Below, one piece after another: positions 36,106-47,077 of a stretch of DNA of 64,000 nt. The notes beneath the pieces were generated by a model. The model worked only from the letters and a program-made list of their open reading frames with translations, was not told the origin of the DNA and did not search any database. Source of the DNA: Gemmatimonas phototrophica (lineage in GTDB: Bacteria; Latescibacterota; UBA2968; UBA8231); assembly GCA_945861755.1 (NCBI GenBank), contig CAMAVQ010000005.1, positions 16,023 to 80,022 on the forward strand, in the 5' to 3' direction. Each line of letters opens with the position of its first letter. The first letter of the stretch is position 1. Position numbers and translations under genes: made by a program.

Positions 36106-37125
36106 ATGACCCAGGCCGTCCCGACTGCGGCGCAGAAATACCTCCAGAACGGGATTTCGCTGGTACTTCTGGTATTGATCGCTCCCATGGTGGTGTGGTG
36201 GTACCTGAGCCGCCCCACCGGCCTGGTCACCCCGCTCGAAATCACTGTTTCGCCCGGAATGACTGCCCATGACATTGGGGCCCTGCTCAAGGAGAGGGGG
36301 CTGATCCGCAACGCCACCGTCTTCGCCTGGACCGCCCGTTTGCACGGCCACTCCGAAGACCTGGAGGCCGGCATCTATCTGCTCAAGGGCACGCTCACCA
36401 CCCCCGATATCCTCCGCGAACTGCTCCGGGCGCCCCTGCAACTCAAGCGGGTCACCATCCCAGAAGGCCTTGCCAGTCCCCAGATCGGGCTGCTCCTTCA
36501 ACAGCACGGCCTGGCTGATTCGGCCCGTTTTGTCGCCCTGGTACACGACCGGAATTTCACCCACAAACTGGGCATCGACGCCCCCTCTCTCGAAGGCTAC
36601 CTCTTCCCCCAAACCTATATGTTCAACCGCACCACCACCGAGGAAGAGATCATCCGCCGCATGCTGGAGGAATTCGACAAGGTGTTCACTGGGTCTTTCT
36701 ACGCCCGCCTGGACAGCCTGAAACTCTCCCTCAACCAGGCTCTCACCCTGGCCTCCATCGTCGAACGCGAAGCGGTGGTGCAAAAGGAACGCGCCCTCAT
36801 CGCCGGTGTCTTCCTGGCCCGCCTGGAACGCAGCATGATGTTGGAATCCTGCCCAACCGTCGAATACGCCATGGGCTACCACAAGGAACACCTCGAGAAC
36901 GCCGATCTCGAGATCGACTCCCCGTACAACACCTACAAGTATCCCGGTCTGCCCCCTGGGCCCATTGCCAACCCCGGCCAGGCGTCGATCCAGGCGACCC
37001 TCTTCCCGACCAAAACGGACTATTTGTATTTTGTTGCCCGCGGGGATGGCACCCACGTCTTTAGCCACACCAACGAACAACACGAGGCGGCCAAGCGGGC
37101 CATCCGCAACAGCGCCCGCTTCTGA
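36106..37125 (+). CDS. mltG: Endolytic murein transglycosylase MltG
   Basis: Inner-membrane lytic transglycosylase that terminates glycan-strand growth. The 339-residue protein has one N-terminal membrane helix (about 16-34), a LysM-like segment 'VSPGMTAHDIGALLKERGLI', 'LEGYLFPQTYMFNR', and the catalytic Glu220 in 'LASIVEREAV'. The family C-terminal 'DSPYNTYKYPGLPPGPIANP' and 'YLYFVARGDGTHVFS' follow. It has its own promoter. pcrA follows on the same strand from a separate promoter. Confidence 0.96.
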   Translation: MTQAVPTAAQKYLQNGISLVLLVLIAPMVVWWYLSRPTGLVTPLEITVSPGMTAHDIGALLKERGLIRNATVFAWTARLHGHSEDLEAGIYLLKGTLTTPDILRELLRAPLQLKRVTIPEGLASPQIGLLLQQHGLADSARFVALVHDRNFTHKLGIDAPSLEGYLFPQTYMFNRTTTEEEIIRRMLEEFDKVFTGSFYARLDSLKLSLNQALTLASIVEREAVVQKERALIAGVFLARLERSMMLESCPTVEYAMGYHKEHLENADLEIDSPYNTYKYPGLPPGPIANPGQASIQATLFPTKTDYLYFVARGDGTHVFSHTNEQHEAAKRAIRNSARF

Positions 37126-37133
37126 TCTGGTTC

Positions 37134-37162
37134 TTGACAAGGTTCCAAAGCGCTCCTATACT
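37134..37162 (+). promoter_or_regulatory. Consensus promoter of pcrA
   Basis: TTGACA (37134-37139), 17 bp, TATACT (37157-37162), about 35 bp before the ATG. Confidence 0.85.
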
Positions 37163-37201
37163 CCTTCCCCTCCTCCGTATCCCCCCCAATCCGAACGCCC
37201 T

Positions 37202-39466
37202 ATGTCCATTCTAGACGGACTCAATCCGGCTCAGCGGCAGGCGGCGCAGAGCACCTCCGGCCCGCTTTTGATCCTTGCCGGCGCTGGTTCCGGCAAGACC
37301 CGGGTGTTGACCTACCGCATCGCCCACCTGGTCTGCGAGCTGGGGCTTCCTCCCTGGAACCTGCTGGCGGTGACTTTCACCAACAAGGCAGCCGGGGAGA
37401 TGCGTTCGCGGGTTGAGACCCTGGTCGGCGGGGCCAGCCAACAACTGTGGATCGGCACTTTCCACGCCATCTGTGCCCGCCTATTGCGTCAGAGCGCCGA
37501 GGCCTTTGGCCTGGACCGAAACTTCACCATCTACGACGAAGAAGACCGCCGGGCCCTAATGCGCCGGGTATTGGAGCAACTGCGCATCCCCGAACGCGAC
37601 CTGGCCCCCCGCGCCGCCATCGCCCAGATCAGCCGCGCCAAAAACGCGATGATTGATCCGGCCCTTTTCGCCCAGGAGGCCGGCTTCCAGCGCCAGACGA
37701 TCGCCCAGGTCTACGCCGCCTACGAGGTGGAACTGCGCCGCAACCACGCCTTTGATTTCGACGATCTGATCGCCGAGCCGGTGCGCCAACTCCAGCGGCA
37801 CCCCGAGGTGCTGGCCCGCTACCAAGAGCGTTTTCACCACGTGCTGGTCGACGAATACCAGGACACCAACCGCCCCCAGTATCTGCTGGCCTCCATGCTC
37901 GCGGCCGGACACCGCAACCTGTGCGTGGTGGGTGACGACGACCAATCCATCTACCAGTTCCGGGGTGCCGACCTGCGCAACATCCTCGATTTTGAACGCG
38001 ACTACCCGGACGCCAAGGTGGTGCGCCTGGAACAGAACTACCGTTCCACCGCCCGCATCCTGCAGGCAGCCAACGCAGTGATCGGCCACAACCATAACCG
38101 CAAAGGCAAGGAGTTGTGGACCCAGGGGCCCGAAGGGGAACCCCTGCGCCTGGTGGAATGCGCCGACGACCGCGGCGAGGCCCGGTTCGTGGTGCAGACC
38201 ATCACCCGGTTGGTGCGCCTGGAGGGATTGACCCCCGGCCAAGTGGCGGTGCTCTACCGCACCAATGCCCAATCCCGCGCCCTTGAGGAGGAATTGCAGC
38301 GCTCCGGACTGCCCTATATCATCGTCGGCAGCACCCGCTTTTACGAGCGCAAAGAGGTCAAGGACGCCCTGGCCTACCTGCGCCTGCTGGCCAACCCCGC
38401 CGACGACCTGAGCCTGCTGCGCATCATCAATATGCCCCGGCGCGGCATCGGCGACACCGCCCTCTCCCACCTGCAACTCTTTGCCCAGCAGCAGCAGTTG
38501 GGCCTCAGCGCCGCGCTCAACCAGCTGGCCGAGGTGCCGGAACTCAACCCGCGCAGCCGCAAAGCCATGGAGGAATTCGCCGGCCTGATCGATCGCCTGG
38601 GCAAGTCCAAAGCAGCACTGGATCTGCCCGCCCTGGGTCAGGAGGTGCTGGAGGAGAGCGGGTACCTGGACATGCTCCAGGAGGACAACTCCCCGGAAGC
38701 CGAGGCCCGGCGCGAGAACCTAGAACAGTTGCTGGCTTTCATGAACGAGTTCAGCCACGAACAGGAGGAGCCCACGCTCGAAGCCTTCCTCGAGGTGATC
38801 GCGCTGATGGCCCCCGACGACGGGGTGGGCCAGCCACCGGGGCGGCAGGACGCCGTCTCACTGATGACCCTGCACAGCGCCAAGGGCCTAGAATTCCCGG
38901 CGGTCCTGCTCTGCGGCATGGAGGAAAATCTCTTCCCGACCTCAAGGGCCGTGGAAGAGGAGAAGAGCCAGCGGAATAGCCAGTCTATTGAGGAGGAAAG
39001 ACGCCTCTTCTATGTGGGCATCACCCGGGCCGAACGTTTCCTCTGGCTGACCTGCGCCCGCCAGCGCTTCACCTACGGCTCGCTGGTGGAGGCCACACCT
39101 TCCCGTTTCCTGGCCGAGATCCCGCCCCAACTGCTGGAGCTGGAGCAACACGGTCCCAGACCGATGCAACATCGCCAGGCCAAAGAGCACTTCAAGGCCG
39201 AGCCCCCAACCAGAAAGTTCTTCAGCGAAGCGCCGGCGCCCAAAAAAGTGGGCATCCACTACGTTCCCGAACCAGAACCGGAATTTGCCGAGTCCGTGGA
39301 GGGCGAGGGGTTTCTAGCGGTGGGAAGTTGGGTCCTGCACCCCAGCTGGGGGCGGGGAAAAATCCTGGCCCGCGACGGGGAAGGCGCCCAGCAACGGCTC
39401 TCCATCCGCTTCGGCACCCAGGTCAAACGGGTGATGGTGGCCTACGCCCAGCTGGAGCCAGGCTAA
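37202..39466 (+). CDS. pcrA: ATP-dependent DNA helicase PcrA/UvrD
   Basis: SF1A 3'-5' helicase of repair and plasmid replication. The 754-residue protein has 'LNPAQRQAAQSTSGPLLILA', Walker A 'GAGSGKTRVL', 'LVDEYQDTN', 'GDDDQSIYQFRGAD', 'LMTLHSAKGLEF', and 'RRLFYVGITRAERFLWL'. It ends in the Tudor-like PcrA tail 'VGSWVLHPSWGRGKILARDG'. The ATG at 37202 is chosen; the longer frame runs back into mltG and adds 79 non-conserved residues. Its promoter lies just upstream. Confidence 0.96.
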   Translation: MSILDGLNPAQRQAAQSTSGPLLILAGAGSGKTRVLTYRIAHLVCELGLPPWNLLAVTFTNKAAGEMRSRVETLVGGASQQLWIGTFHAICARLLRQSAEAFGLDRNFTIYDEEDRRALMRRVLEQLRIPERDLAPRAAIAQISRAKNAMIDPALFAQEAGFQRQTIAQVYAAYEVELRRNHAFDFDDLIAEPVRQLQRHPEVLARYQERFHHVLVDEYQDTNRPQYLLASMLAAGHRNLCVVGDDDQSIYQFRGADLRNILDFERDYPDAKVVRLEQNYRSTARILQAANAVIGHNHNRKGKELWTQGPEGEPLRLVECADDRGEARFVVQTITRLVRLEGLTPGQVAVLYRTNAQSRALEEELQRSGLPYIIVGSTRFYERKEVKDALAYLRLLANPADDLSLLRIINMPRRGIGDTALSHLQLFAQQQQLGLSAALNQLAEVPELNPRSRKAMEEFAGLIDRLGKSKAALDLPALGQEVLEESGYLDMLQEDNSPEAEARRENLEQLLAFMNEFSHEQEEPTLEAFLEVIALMAPDDGVGQPPGRQDAVSLMTLHSAKGLEFPAVLLCGMEENLFPTSRAVEEEKSQRNSQSIEEERRLFYVGITRAERFLWLTCARQRFTYGSLVEATPSRFLAEIPPQLLELEQHGPRPMQHRQAKEHFKAEPPTRKFFSEAPAPKKVGIHYVPEPEPEFAESVEGEGFLAVGSWVLHPSWGRGKILARDGEGAQQRLSIRFGTQVKRVMVAYAQLEPG

Positions 39467-39503
39467 AAAAAGGCGCAACGCCCCAGCGTACGGGGCGTTG
39501 CGC
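39465..39503 (-). terminator. Rho-independent terminator after the DUF362 gene
   Basis: A perfect 12-bp stem, GCGCAACGCCCC (39473-39484) with GGGGCGTTGCGC (39492-39503), has a 7-nt loop and on the minus strand is followed by a T-run. It overlaps the pcrA stop codon, so it may also stop pcrA transcription. Confidence 0.92.
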
Positions 39504-39560
39504 GGGTTGGGCAGGGGAAGACGCGCCTGGGGAAGGCCAGAGCGGACATTCGCAGAAGTC

Positions 39561-41693
39561 TCACCTCACCAGCGCCATGGCCTTTGCCTGGCTGAGGGTT
39601 CCCACCTGCAATCTGGCGAAGTACACCCCGCTGGCCGCGTTGTACCCCGCTGCATCCCGCCCATCCCATATCTGCTCATAGGTCCCCACCTCCAGGTTGC
39701 CCTCCACCAAGGTGCGCACCCGCTGACCCGCGGCATTAAACACCTCTAGGCGCACGGGACCGGCCTGCTGCAGGGCAAACCGTATATGGGTCACCGGATT
39801 GAAGGGATTGGGGTAGTTGCCCAGGAGGGCAGAGGCCACCGGCAAGGTTGAGTGCTCCTCCTCGACTGCGGTCACCCCTTCTCCGGGCAGGAGAAACTCG
39901 ATGCCGGGCAGTCGGTCCCCGTCCTGGTCCACGAGATGGGCGGAGAGCATGGTGTCGCCGGTGAAGTTGCCGACCTTGATCAGCAGGCGGTTCTCCCCTT
40001 TCTCCAGGTGAATGGGGATGCGATTGCCAGCCAGGATAAAGGTGCGCCGGGAGGGGTTCTCAAAGATCACCTCCCCATTCAGCCACACCTTGGCCCGCTC
40101 GTCGTACCCCATCCACAGGAATCCGTCCTGGGCCTGGGGGGACTGGATGAGGGTGAAGGCATAATTGGTGGATTCAGTGCCTTTCCCGTGCAAATCCCCC
40201 AGTTCGAGTAATTCGGCGCTGTACCCCAGGTGTTCGATACGGTCCCAGAGCCCGTCTCCGGCACTCTGCCCTTCTACTGGTTTGAGGCTGGCCTCTCCTG
40301 GCAGGTATTCCCTGGCGATGTCCCCCCCGGTGAAGGGGCCGGCCACCAGCCAACGGCGGATGCCCCTGCCGTAGAAAATCCCCCTTTTGGAACCGCCGCG
40401 CGATTTGACGAAGTGGTGCTGCACACTCTGGGCCGGACGGCCGACAACCTGGATGTTGTTCACGTTTAGGGTGCCGAACCCCTTGACCGCTGCCAGGTAC
40501 AGGGCTTCGAGATCCAGGGGATTGAATCCCATCACCTCATTGGCGATGGCTTCGGTGGCCACCGGGTCACTGCCGGCCACAATGACGTTGTGCTGCACAT
40601 TCTGCCCCCATTGCGGTCCGTCGCCCTCGGTGCCCCACAAACCTTCGATGATGGTGTACGCGGCAGGGTTATAGGAATACAGGTCGATGTACCCGTGTTC
40701 GGGGTTGTTCTGGTAGTGCTGGGCTTTTGAGGTGTTGTCCCCATAGGCGCGCGAGGCCAGGGTACCCACGTAGTTCTTCAAGCCCAGGGTGGTGCCGTAG
40801 ATCGTGGTTTTCATCGCCGGTATGGAGATGATCTTGTCGGCGTCGAGGATGGGCTCGGGCATGATGAAGTCCTTGCGAAAGGTGCCGGTGCCCTCCTGGT
40901 GGAAACCGAACTGCGCTCCGGGGTAATCCAGCACCCGCACACCCAGCCGCTGGATCGCCCCTCCGGGCACGGGTTCGCGGCGGTAGGGGGCGTAATTCAG
41001 ATCCACGGTATCCACCAAGGTGGCACGGCCCTTGAATCCCTCCAGGATCTTGATATAGGAAAGGTTATCGAATTCTGGATAGGTGGCCGACCAGCCGTCC
41101 TCTAGGGCGTTGGTGGGGAAGCCGGGCTCCCCGCGGCGGGGAGATTCGGCCCCGCCCTCGGCGATGGTGATACGCCGGGGGCCCACCTTTTCGATCAGAT
41201 AATTGACAGCGCTTTTGACCACCCGCAAGTCCGTGATCTGGCCTGGATGCTCGAAGCCATCGGTGTAATACGCCGAACTGGGATTGCCCCGGTTGGTGAC
41301 GATATTGACCTTGAGCAGCACCCAATCATCCTTGGTGATTACCTCGCGGATGGACCGGCCCGATTGATCGAGGTCGAGAGCCCGGCGCACCAGGGCGTCT
41401 ACTTGTTCGTAACTGAGCGGCGCGTCCAGGGGGGCCGGCTGGGGCAACTCCTTGTCGATGGAGGCCGAAATGGCCACTGCCGGATGGCCCTCTCCCAGGG
41501 TGAGGGTCCCCGGACGCAGAATGGGCAGACCCTCCACCTGCAGGGGCTCCTCGGCGTCCTGCTGGGATTCGGCAGACCCCACGAAGAGGGTGTGCACCTG
41601 ATTCGAGTATAGATCCCACCCGACTAGTCCGGCCAATAACAAGCCCATACTGACATAGGTGGTCGAACTCTGCGACGGGTTCTCTTTCTTCAT
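39561..41693 (-). CDS. Exported DUF362 protein with C-terminal type IX sorting domain
   Basis: A 710-residue protein. An N-terminal signal anchor (about 12-28) precedes a long DUF362 domain (about 115-430) with 'VLLKVNIVTNRGNPSSAYYT', 'RRITIAEGGAES', 'IPAMKTTIYGTTLGLKNYVG', and 'NVIVAGSDPVATEAIANEVM'. Beta-rich linkers lead to a FlgD-like domain at about 625-710: 'NYPNPFNPVTHIRFALQQAG', 'GVYFARLQ', ending 'AMALVR'. DUF362 proteins are usually cytoplasmic iron-sulfur proteins, but no ferredoxin-type cysteine cluster is seen here. Export through the type IX machinery is inferred from the sorting domain. It has its own terminator. Confidence 0.87.
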   Translation of the reverse strand: MKKENPSQSSTTYVSMGLLLAGLVGWDLYSNQVHTLFVGSAESQQDAEEPLQVEGLPILRPGTLTLGEGHPAVAISASIDKELPQPAPLDAPLSYEQVDALVRRALDLDQSGRSIREVITKDDWVLLKVNIVTNRGNPSSAYYTDGFEHPGQITDLRVVKSAVNYLIEKVGPRRITIAEGGAESPRRGEPGFPTNALEDGWSATYPEFDNLSYIKILEGFKGRATLVDTVDLNYAPYRREPVPGGAIQRLGVRVLDYPGAQFGFHQEGTGTFRKDFIMPEPILDADKIISIPAMKTTIYGTTLGLKNYVGTLASRAYGDNTSKAQHYQNNPEHGYIDLYSYNPAAYTIIEGLWGTEGDGPQWGQNVQHNVIVAGSDPVATEAIANEVMGFNPLDLEALYLAAVKGFGTLNVNNIQVVGRPAQSVQHHFVKSRGGSKRGIFYGRGIRRWLVAGPFTGGDIAREYLPGEASLKPVEGQSAGDGLWDRIEHLGYSAELLELGDLHGKGTESTNYAFTLIQSPQAQDGFLWMGYDERAKVWLNGEVIFENPSRRTFILAGNRIPIHLEKGENRLLIKVGNFTGDTMLSAHLVDQDGDRLPGIEFLLPGEGVTAVEEEHSTLPVASALLGNYPNPFNPVTHIRFALQQAGPVRLEVFNAAGQRVRTLVEGNLEVGTYEQIWDGRDAAGYNAASGVYFARLQVGTLSQAKAMALVR

Positions 41694-41782
41694 GTTGCCT
41701 TCCCTTTCGATAAACAGGGCGTTTGTCTTAATTAATATATCGGAATACCAAAAGCAACTCAGCGTTTCTCAATGGCATCCTA

Positions 41783-42346
41783 ATGTATATCCCCTGCCCC
41801 GCCTTCCTCCTCTGGCTGACCCTGGCCCTTTGCCTCTACCCAGGAGAGGGTGACTGGCTCCAAGCCTCCAGTCGCAACCTAGCCCCGGATGCCGTGAGCC
41901 TGGCCACCACCTTCAACACCTACTCCGGCGACCTGGCTGCCGTGCAGGACGGCAAATACCCCCCGCAGGAGACCGCCCCCTTCTTCTGGCACACCAAGGG
42001 TATTCTGACCTTTACCTGGCCGGGCGAACTGCCCCTGGAAAAGGTGCGCATTTATGTGGGCGAGATCGGCAACAACTTTCAGTTGCGCGCCTACCGGGGG
42101 GGACACCTCGATGAGACGGGTACGGTGCGGGAACCAGAAGGGGAGCGCACCGCCCTGCTGGAGGAAAACTCCCGGCTGATTGACCAGTGGGTGGAAATCC
42201 CCTTCAGCGACGGGGTCCTGGCCGACAACCTGGAATTGCGCGCCCTGGGCTCAGTGGTGATCTACGAAGTGGAGATCTACGTCCGCACCGGACAGACCCC
42301 TGTTGAGCGTCTCGGCTGGGGCCAGGTCAAAGCCCTGCATCGGTGA
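41783..42346 (+). CDS. Secreted beta-sandwich protein coupled to pabAB
   Basis: A 187-residue protein with a signal peptide and beta strands ('ILTFTWPGELPLEKVRIYVG', 'GNNFQLRAYRGG', 'VVIYEVEIYVR') that resemble a discoidin/galactose-binding jelly roll. No family is certain. Its TGA overlaps the GTG of pabAB by four bases. That is odd, since one is secreted and the other is a cytoplasmic folate enzyme. Confidence 0.62.
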   Translation: MYIPCPAFLLWLTLALCLYPGEGDWLQASSRNLAPDAVSLATTFNTYSGDLAAVQDGKYPPQETAPFFWHTKGILTFTWPGELPLEKVRIYVGEIGNNFQLRAYRGGHLDETGTVREPEGERTALLEENSRLIDQWVEIPFSDGVLADNLELRALGSVVIYEVEIYVRTGQTPVERLGWGQVKALHR

Positions 42347-44391
42347 AGACCCTGCTGCTCGACAATTACGATTCCTTCACTTACAACTTATTCCACCTCA
42401 TCGCCGCCGTCCGGGGCGATGAACCCCTGGTGATCGCCAACGACCAGTTCGTCCTCGAAGAAATCCGCACCCTGCCCATCGACAGCGTGGTGATCTCCCC
42501 TGGACCCGGCCGGCCCGAGCGGGCGCGGGACTTTGGTATTTGCCGGCGGGTCCTGCTGGAGCTGGACCTGCCCCAACTCGGGGTCTGCCTCGGCCATCAA
42601 GGTATGGCCCACACTTTTGGCGGCACCCTTGCGCCAGCCCCCCAACCAGTACACGGCCAGCTCAGCGCCATCCTTCACGATCACCCCCCTCTTTTCGCGG
42701 GCATCCCCCAGGGATTTGCTGGGGTCCGCTATCATTCGCTCTTGGTCGTGCCCCCGCTGCCGGATTGCCTGGAACCCATTGCCTGGACCCAGGAGGGTCT
42801 GCTGATGGGCCTGCACCACCGCCACCGCCCCTTGTGGGGCATTCAGTTCCACCCTGAGTCGGTGTGCAGCGAATACGGCGAGACCTTGGTGCGGAATTTC
42901 GCTGCGCATATTCTCCCGAAGGTGCAGGTCCTGGTCCCCGAGCTTCCCTGGCGTACCCCCGATCCGCCCCGGCCTACAGGCCCGCAAATCCAATGGCACC
43001 GCCTCGATCGCTGTCCGGATGCCGAAGCGGTCTTCGCCAGGCTTTTCGCTTCCGCACCCTACGCCTTTTGGCTGGACAGCAGCGCGGCGCAGGGAGAGGC
43101 CCGCTTTTCCTATATGGGCGCGGCCAGCGCATTAGTGCAGTACTGGGCCCAGGGAGCGGAGTTGTGGCTCCAGCGCGGGTCACACCAGGAAAAACGGCGG
43201 CAGCGCCTCTTCGACTTTCTCCGGGAATATCCCCCCCACCCCGTCCACCCAGCGTTGCCCTTCGCCTTCACTGGTGGCTGGGTGGGATATCTGGGATATG
43301 AATTCAAGCGCGATTGCCTCGGCATCTCCTCGCCGAACTCTCCCCATCCGGATGCGGTGTTGCTCGAAGCCGACCGCTTCCTGGTCTTCGATCACCACCA
43401 GGAGGCGCTCTACCTGGTGGCGCTGGGCTCTGAGGCCGAAACGGCCTCCTGGTTTGCCCAGATACAGGACCAACTCGACCAGTCGGCTCCCCTCCCACCG
43501 GTGCAACCCGCTGCACCCGAATGTGTTTTCCCCTTTCACCTACGCCGTTCCCGCACTGGTTATTTGCGCGACATCGAAGTGTGTCTCGACGCCATCCGCG
43601 CCGGGGAGAGTTACGAGTTGTGCCTGACCAACCAGGTACTCGGTCCCCCGGTCGCGGATGCCTTCTCCTGCTACCGCGTGTTGCGCCGGCTCAATCCCGC
43701 ACCCTATGCCGCCTTCCTGCGGCTGGGCGATTTCTCACTGCTCTCCTCCTCTCCCGAACAGTTTCTCCGCATCGACGCGGCTGGCCAGGTCAGCAGTCGC
43801 CCGATCAAGGGCACGCGCGCACGCGGCGTCACCCCCGCAGCGGACCTCCACTTGCGCCAGTCCCTGGCTCACTCCGCCAAGGACCGCGCCGAGAATTTGA
43901 TGATCACCGATCTGCTCCGCCACGATCTGGGGCGGGTCTGCCGGACCGGCAGCATCCGGGTCCCCGTGCTGATGGAGGTCGAGACCTATGCCTCCTGCCA
44001 CCAGTTGGTCAGCACCATCTGCGGCCAACTGCGCCCGGACCTACACGCGCTCGACTGTATCCGCGCCGCCTTTCCCGGGGGTTCGATGACCGGGGCTCCC
44101 AAGCTGCGTTCTCTGGAACTGCTGGATCAACTCGAGGGCGGCCCGCGCGGCCCTTATTCGGGCGCACTAGGTTTCATCGGCTTTGACGGCCGTATCGAGT
44201 TGAGCATTGTCATCCGCACGGCAGTGTGTTCCGGTGCCGGCACCTCCATCGGCGCCGGCGGGGCCATTGTCGCCCACTCGGACCCCGAGGAGGAACTGGC
44301 CGAACTGCTGCTCAAGGCCAGCCCCCTGGTCCAGGCCCTCACCCTGGCCCAGACCGGGAAAAGGGTTGTCAGTCCTGCCCAAATCGTGTAG
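42343..44391 (+). CDS. pabAB: Fused aminodeoxychorismate synthase (PabA-PabB)
   Basis: Makes 4-amino-4-deoxychorismate for folate synthesis. The 682-residue fusion has an N-terminal glutamine amidotransferase (about 1-190) with 'LLLDNYDSFTYNL', nucleophile Cys82 in 'GVCLGHQGMAH', and 'GIQFHPESV'. The chorismate-binding PabB part (about 215-670) has 'SRPIKGTRARG', 'KDRAENLMITDLLRHDLGRV', 'SMTGAPKLRSLELLD', and 'YSGALGFIGFDG'. The Lys in 'PIKGT' is the PabB covalent lysine; anthranilate synthases have Ala there, so this is the folate enzyme. A GTG start overlaps the upstream stop. No pabC is seen. Confidence 0.92.
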   Translation: MKTLLLDNYDSFTYNLFHLIAAVRGDEPLVIANDQFVLEEIRTLPIDSVVISPGPGRPERARDFGICRRVLLELDLPQLGVCLGHQGMAHTFGGTLAPAPQPVHGQLSAILHDHPPLFAGIPQGFAGVRYHSLLVVPPLPDCLEPIAWTQEGLLMGLHHRHRPLWGIQFHPESVCSEYGETLVRNFAAHILPKVQVLVPELPWRTPDPPRPTGPQIQWHRLDRCPDAEAVFARLFASAPYAFWLDSSAAQGEARFSYMGAASALVQYWAQGAELWLQRGSHQEKRRQRLFDFLREYPPHPVHPALPFAFTGGWVGYLGYEFKRDCLGISSPNSPHPDAVLLEADRFLVFDHHQEALYLVALGSEAETASWFAQIQDQLDQSAPLPPVQPAAPECVFPFHLRRSRTGYLRDIEVCLDAIRAGESYELCLTNQVLGPPVADAFSCYRVLRRLNPAPYAAFLRLGDFSLLSSSPEQFLRIDAAGQVSSRPIKGTRARGVTPAADLHLRQSLAHSAKDRAENLMITDLLRHDLGRVCRTGSIRVPVLMEVETYASCHQLVSTICGQLRPDLHALDCIRAAFPGGSMTGAPKLRSLELLDQLEGGPRGPYSGALGFIGFDGRIELSIVIRTAVCSGAGTSIGAGGAIVAHSDPEEELAELLLKASPLVQALTLAQTGKRVVSPAQIV

Positions 44392-44433
44392 CTTCTTCTG
44401 TTTTAACCTCCTTCTGACCATTTGGTCCACCAG

Positions 44434-45743
44434 ATGACCTCCCGACCTCTGCGCGTGGCCCTGCAAAACGTGGGCTGCAAACTCAATTTTTACGAACTCG
44501 AAGCCTTCAAGGCTGGCTTTGCCCGGCAGGGGTATCAGATCGTCCCCTTTGAGGCCGAGGCCGACCTCTATGTGGTCAACACCTGCACGGTCACCGGTTC
44601 GGGGGACGCCGACTCCCGCAAGGCCGTGCGCCGGGCCCGGCGCGCCAACCCAGACGCCACCGTGGTCGCCACCGGCTGTTATGCCCAGCGCCAACCAGAT
44701 GATTTGCGTCAGGCCGGCGCTCACCTGGTGGTGGGCAACGGCGACAAGGCCCGCCTGGTCGAACAAGTTCAGGCCCACCTGCGGGGAATACCCCAGCTGG
44801 ACTTCGATCCACGGCAGCGGCCCCAGACCACCCAGTTTCTCAGCATCGAAGGCAGCGTCGAACAGGGCCGCACCCGGGGTTCCCTGCAGATCCAGGATGG
44901 CTGCGACGAACACTGCACCTACTGTATCATCCCCCAGGTGCGGGGACCCAGCGCCAGCCGTCCGGCCAGCGAGGTGGTGGCCCAGGCTCAGAGTATGGTC
45001 GCCGGCGGATACCGCGAACTGGCCCTCACCGGGGTACACACCGGATCGTACGGGGGCGAAGAGGAAGGCAGCCTGGTGCGCCTGCTGTCGGACCTGGAAG
45101 CCATCGAGGGCCTGGAGCGGCTGCGACTCAATTCTATCGAACCGGGCTACCTCTCCGACGAATTGATCACCCACGCCGCTGCCTCTCAAAAGCTGTGCCG
45201 CCACTTCCACGTGCCTTTACAGAGTGGTGACGACCGCATCCTGCGCCGGATGAACCGCCGCTACACTCGCGCCTATTACGCCGGCCGCGTCGAAGCGCTG
45301 GCCCACCTAATCCCCGACTGCGCCATCGGCGCCGACGTGATGGTTGGTTTCCCCGGCGAGGCAGAGGAACATTTCGCCAACACCCGGGCCCTGATCGCCG
45401 ACACGCCTTTGACCTACTTACATGTCTTTTCCTATTCGCTGCGCGCCGGCACCGCAGCGCAGCAACTGGGTGCCCATCTCGATGAGGGCACCAAAAGCAC
45501 CCGCGCCCGGGAACTCATCGCGCTGGGGCACAGCAAACGGCTGGATTTCAACCGCCGTTTTGTCGGCAGGCAATTGAAGGTATTGGTAGAGGAAGAGCCA
45601 GATCCAGCCAGCGGCCTGAGCGCCGGCCTGAGCGACAACTATGTCAAAGCCCTCTTCCCCGGGCGCCCCGGTCAGGTAAACCAGTTTGTCCAGGTGCGGG
45701 TAGCCCAGGCCCGGGAAAACCTCGTCTACGGAGAGTTGGACTG

Positions 45744-45744
<1 letters not shown>
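44434..45744 (+). CDS. mtaB: tRNA t6A37 methylthiotransferase MtaB
   Basis: Radical-SAM methylthiotransferase that converts t6A37 to ms2t6A37 in tRNA. The 436-residue protein has the N-terminal cluster cysteines in 'NVGCKLNFYE' and 'VVNTCTVTGSGD' (the MtaB, not MiaB, form), the radical-SAM 'GCDEHCTYCIIPQVRG', and a C-terminal TRAM region. The ATG at 44434 is preferred over a TTG four codons upstream. Its stop overlaps the miaB ATG by one base. Confidence 0.94.
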
Positions 45745-47054
<1,310 letters not shown>

Positions 47055-47077
47055 GGTTCGTCCCCGGGAGGATCCCC

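Noticed and set aside
36965..37201. N-terminal extension of pcrA
   Set aside because: It lies within mltG and across the pcrA promoter; the ATG at 37202 fits the family N-terminus.
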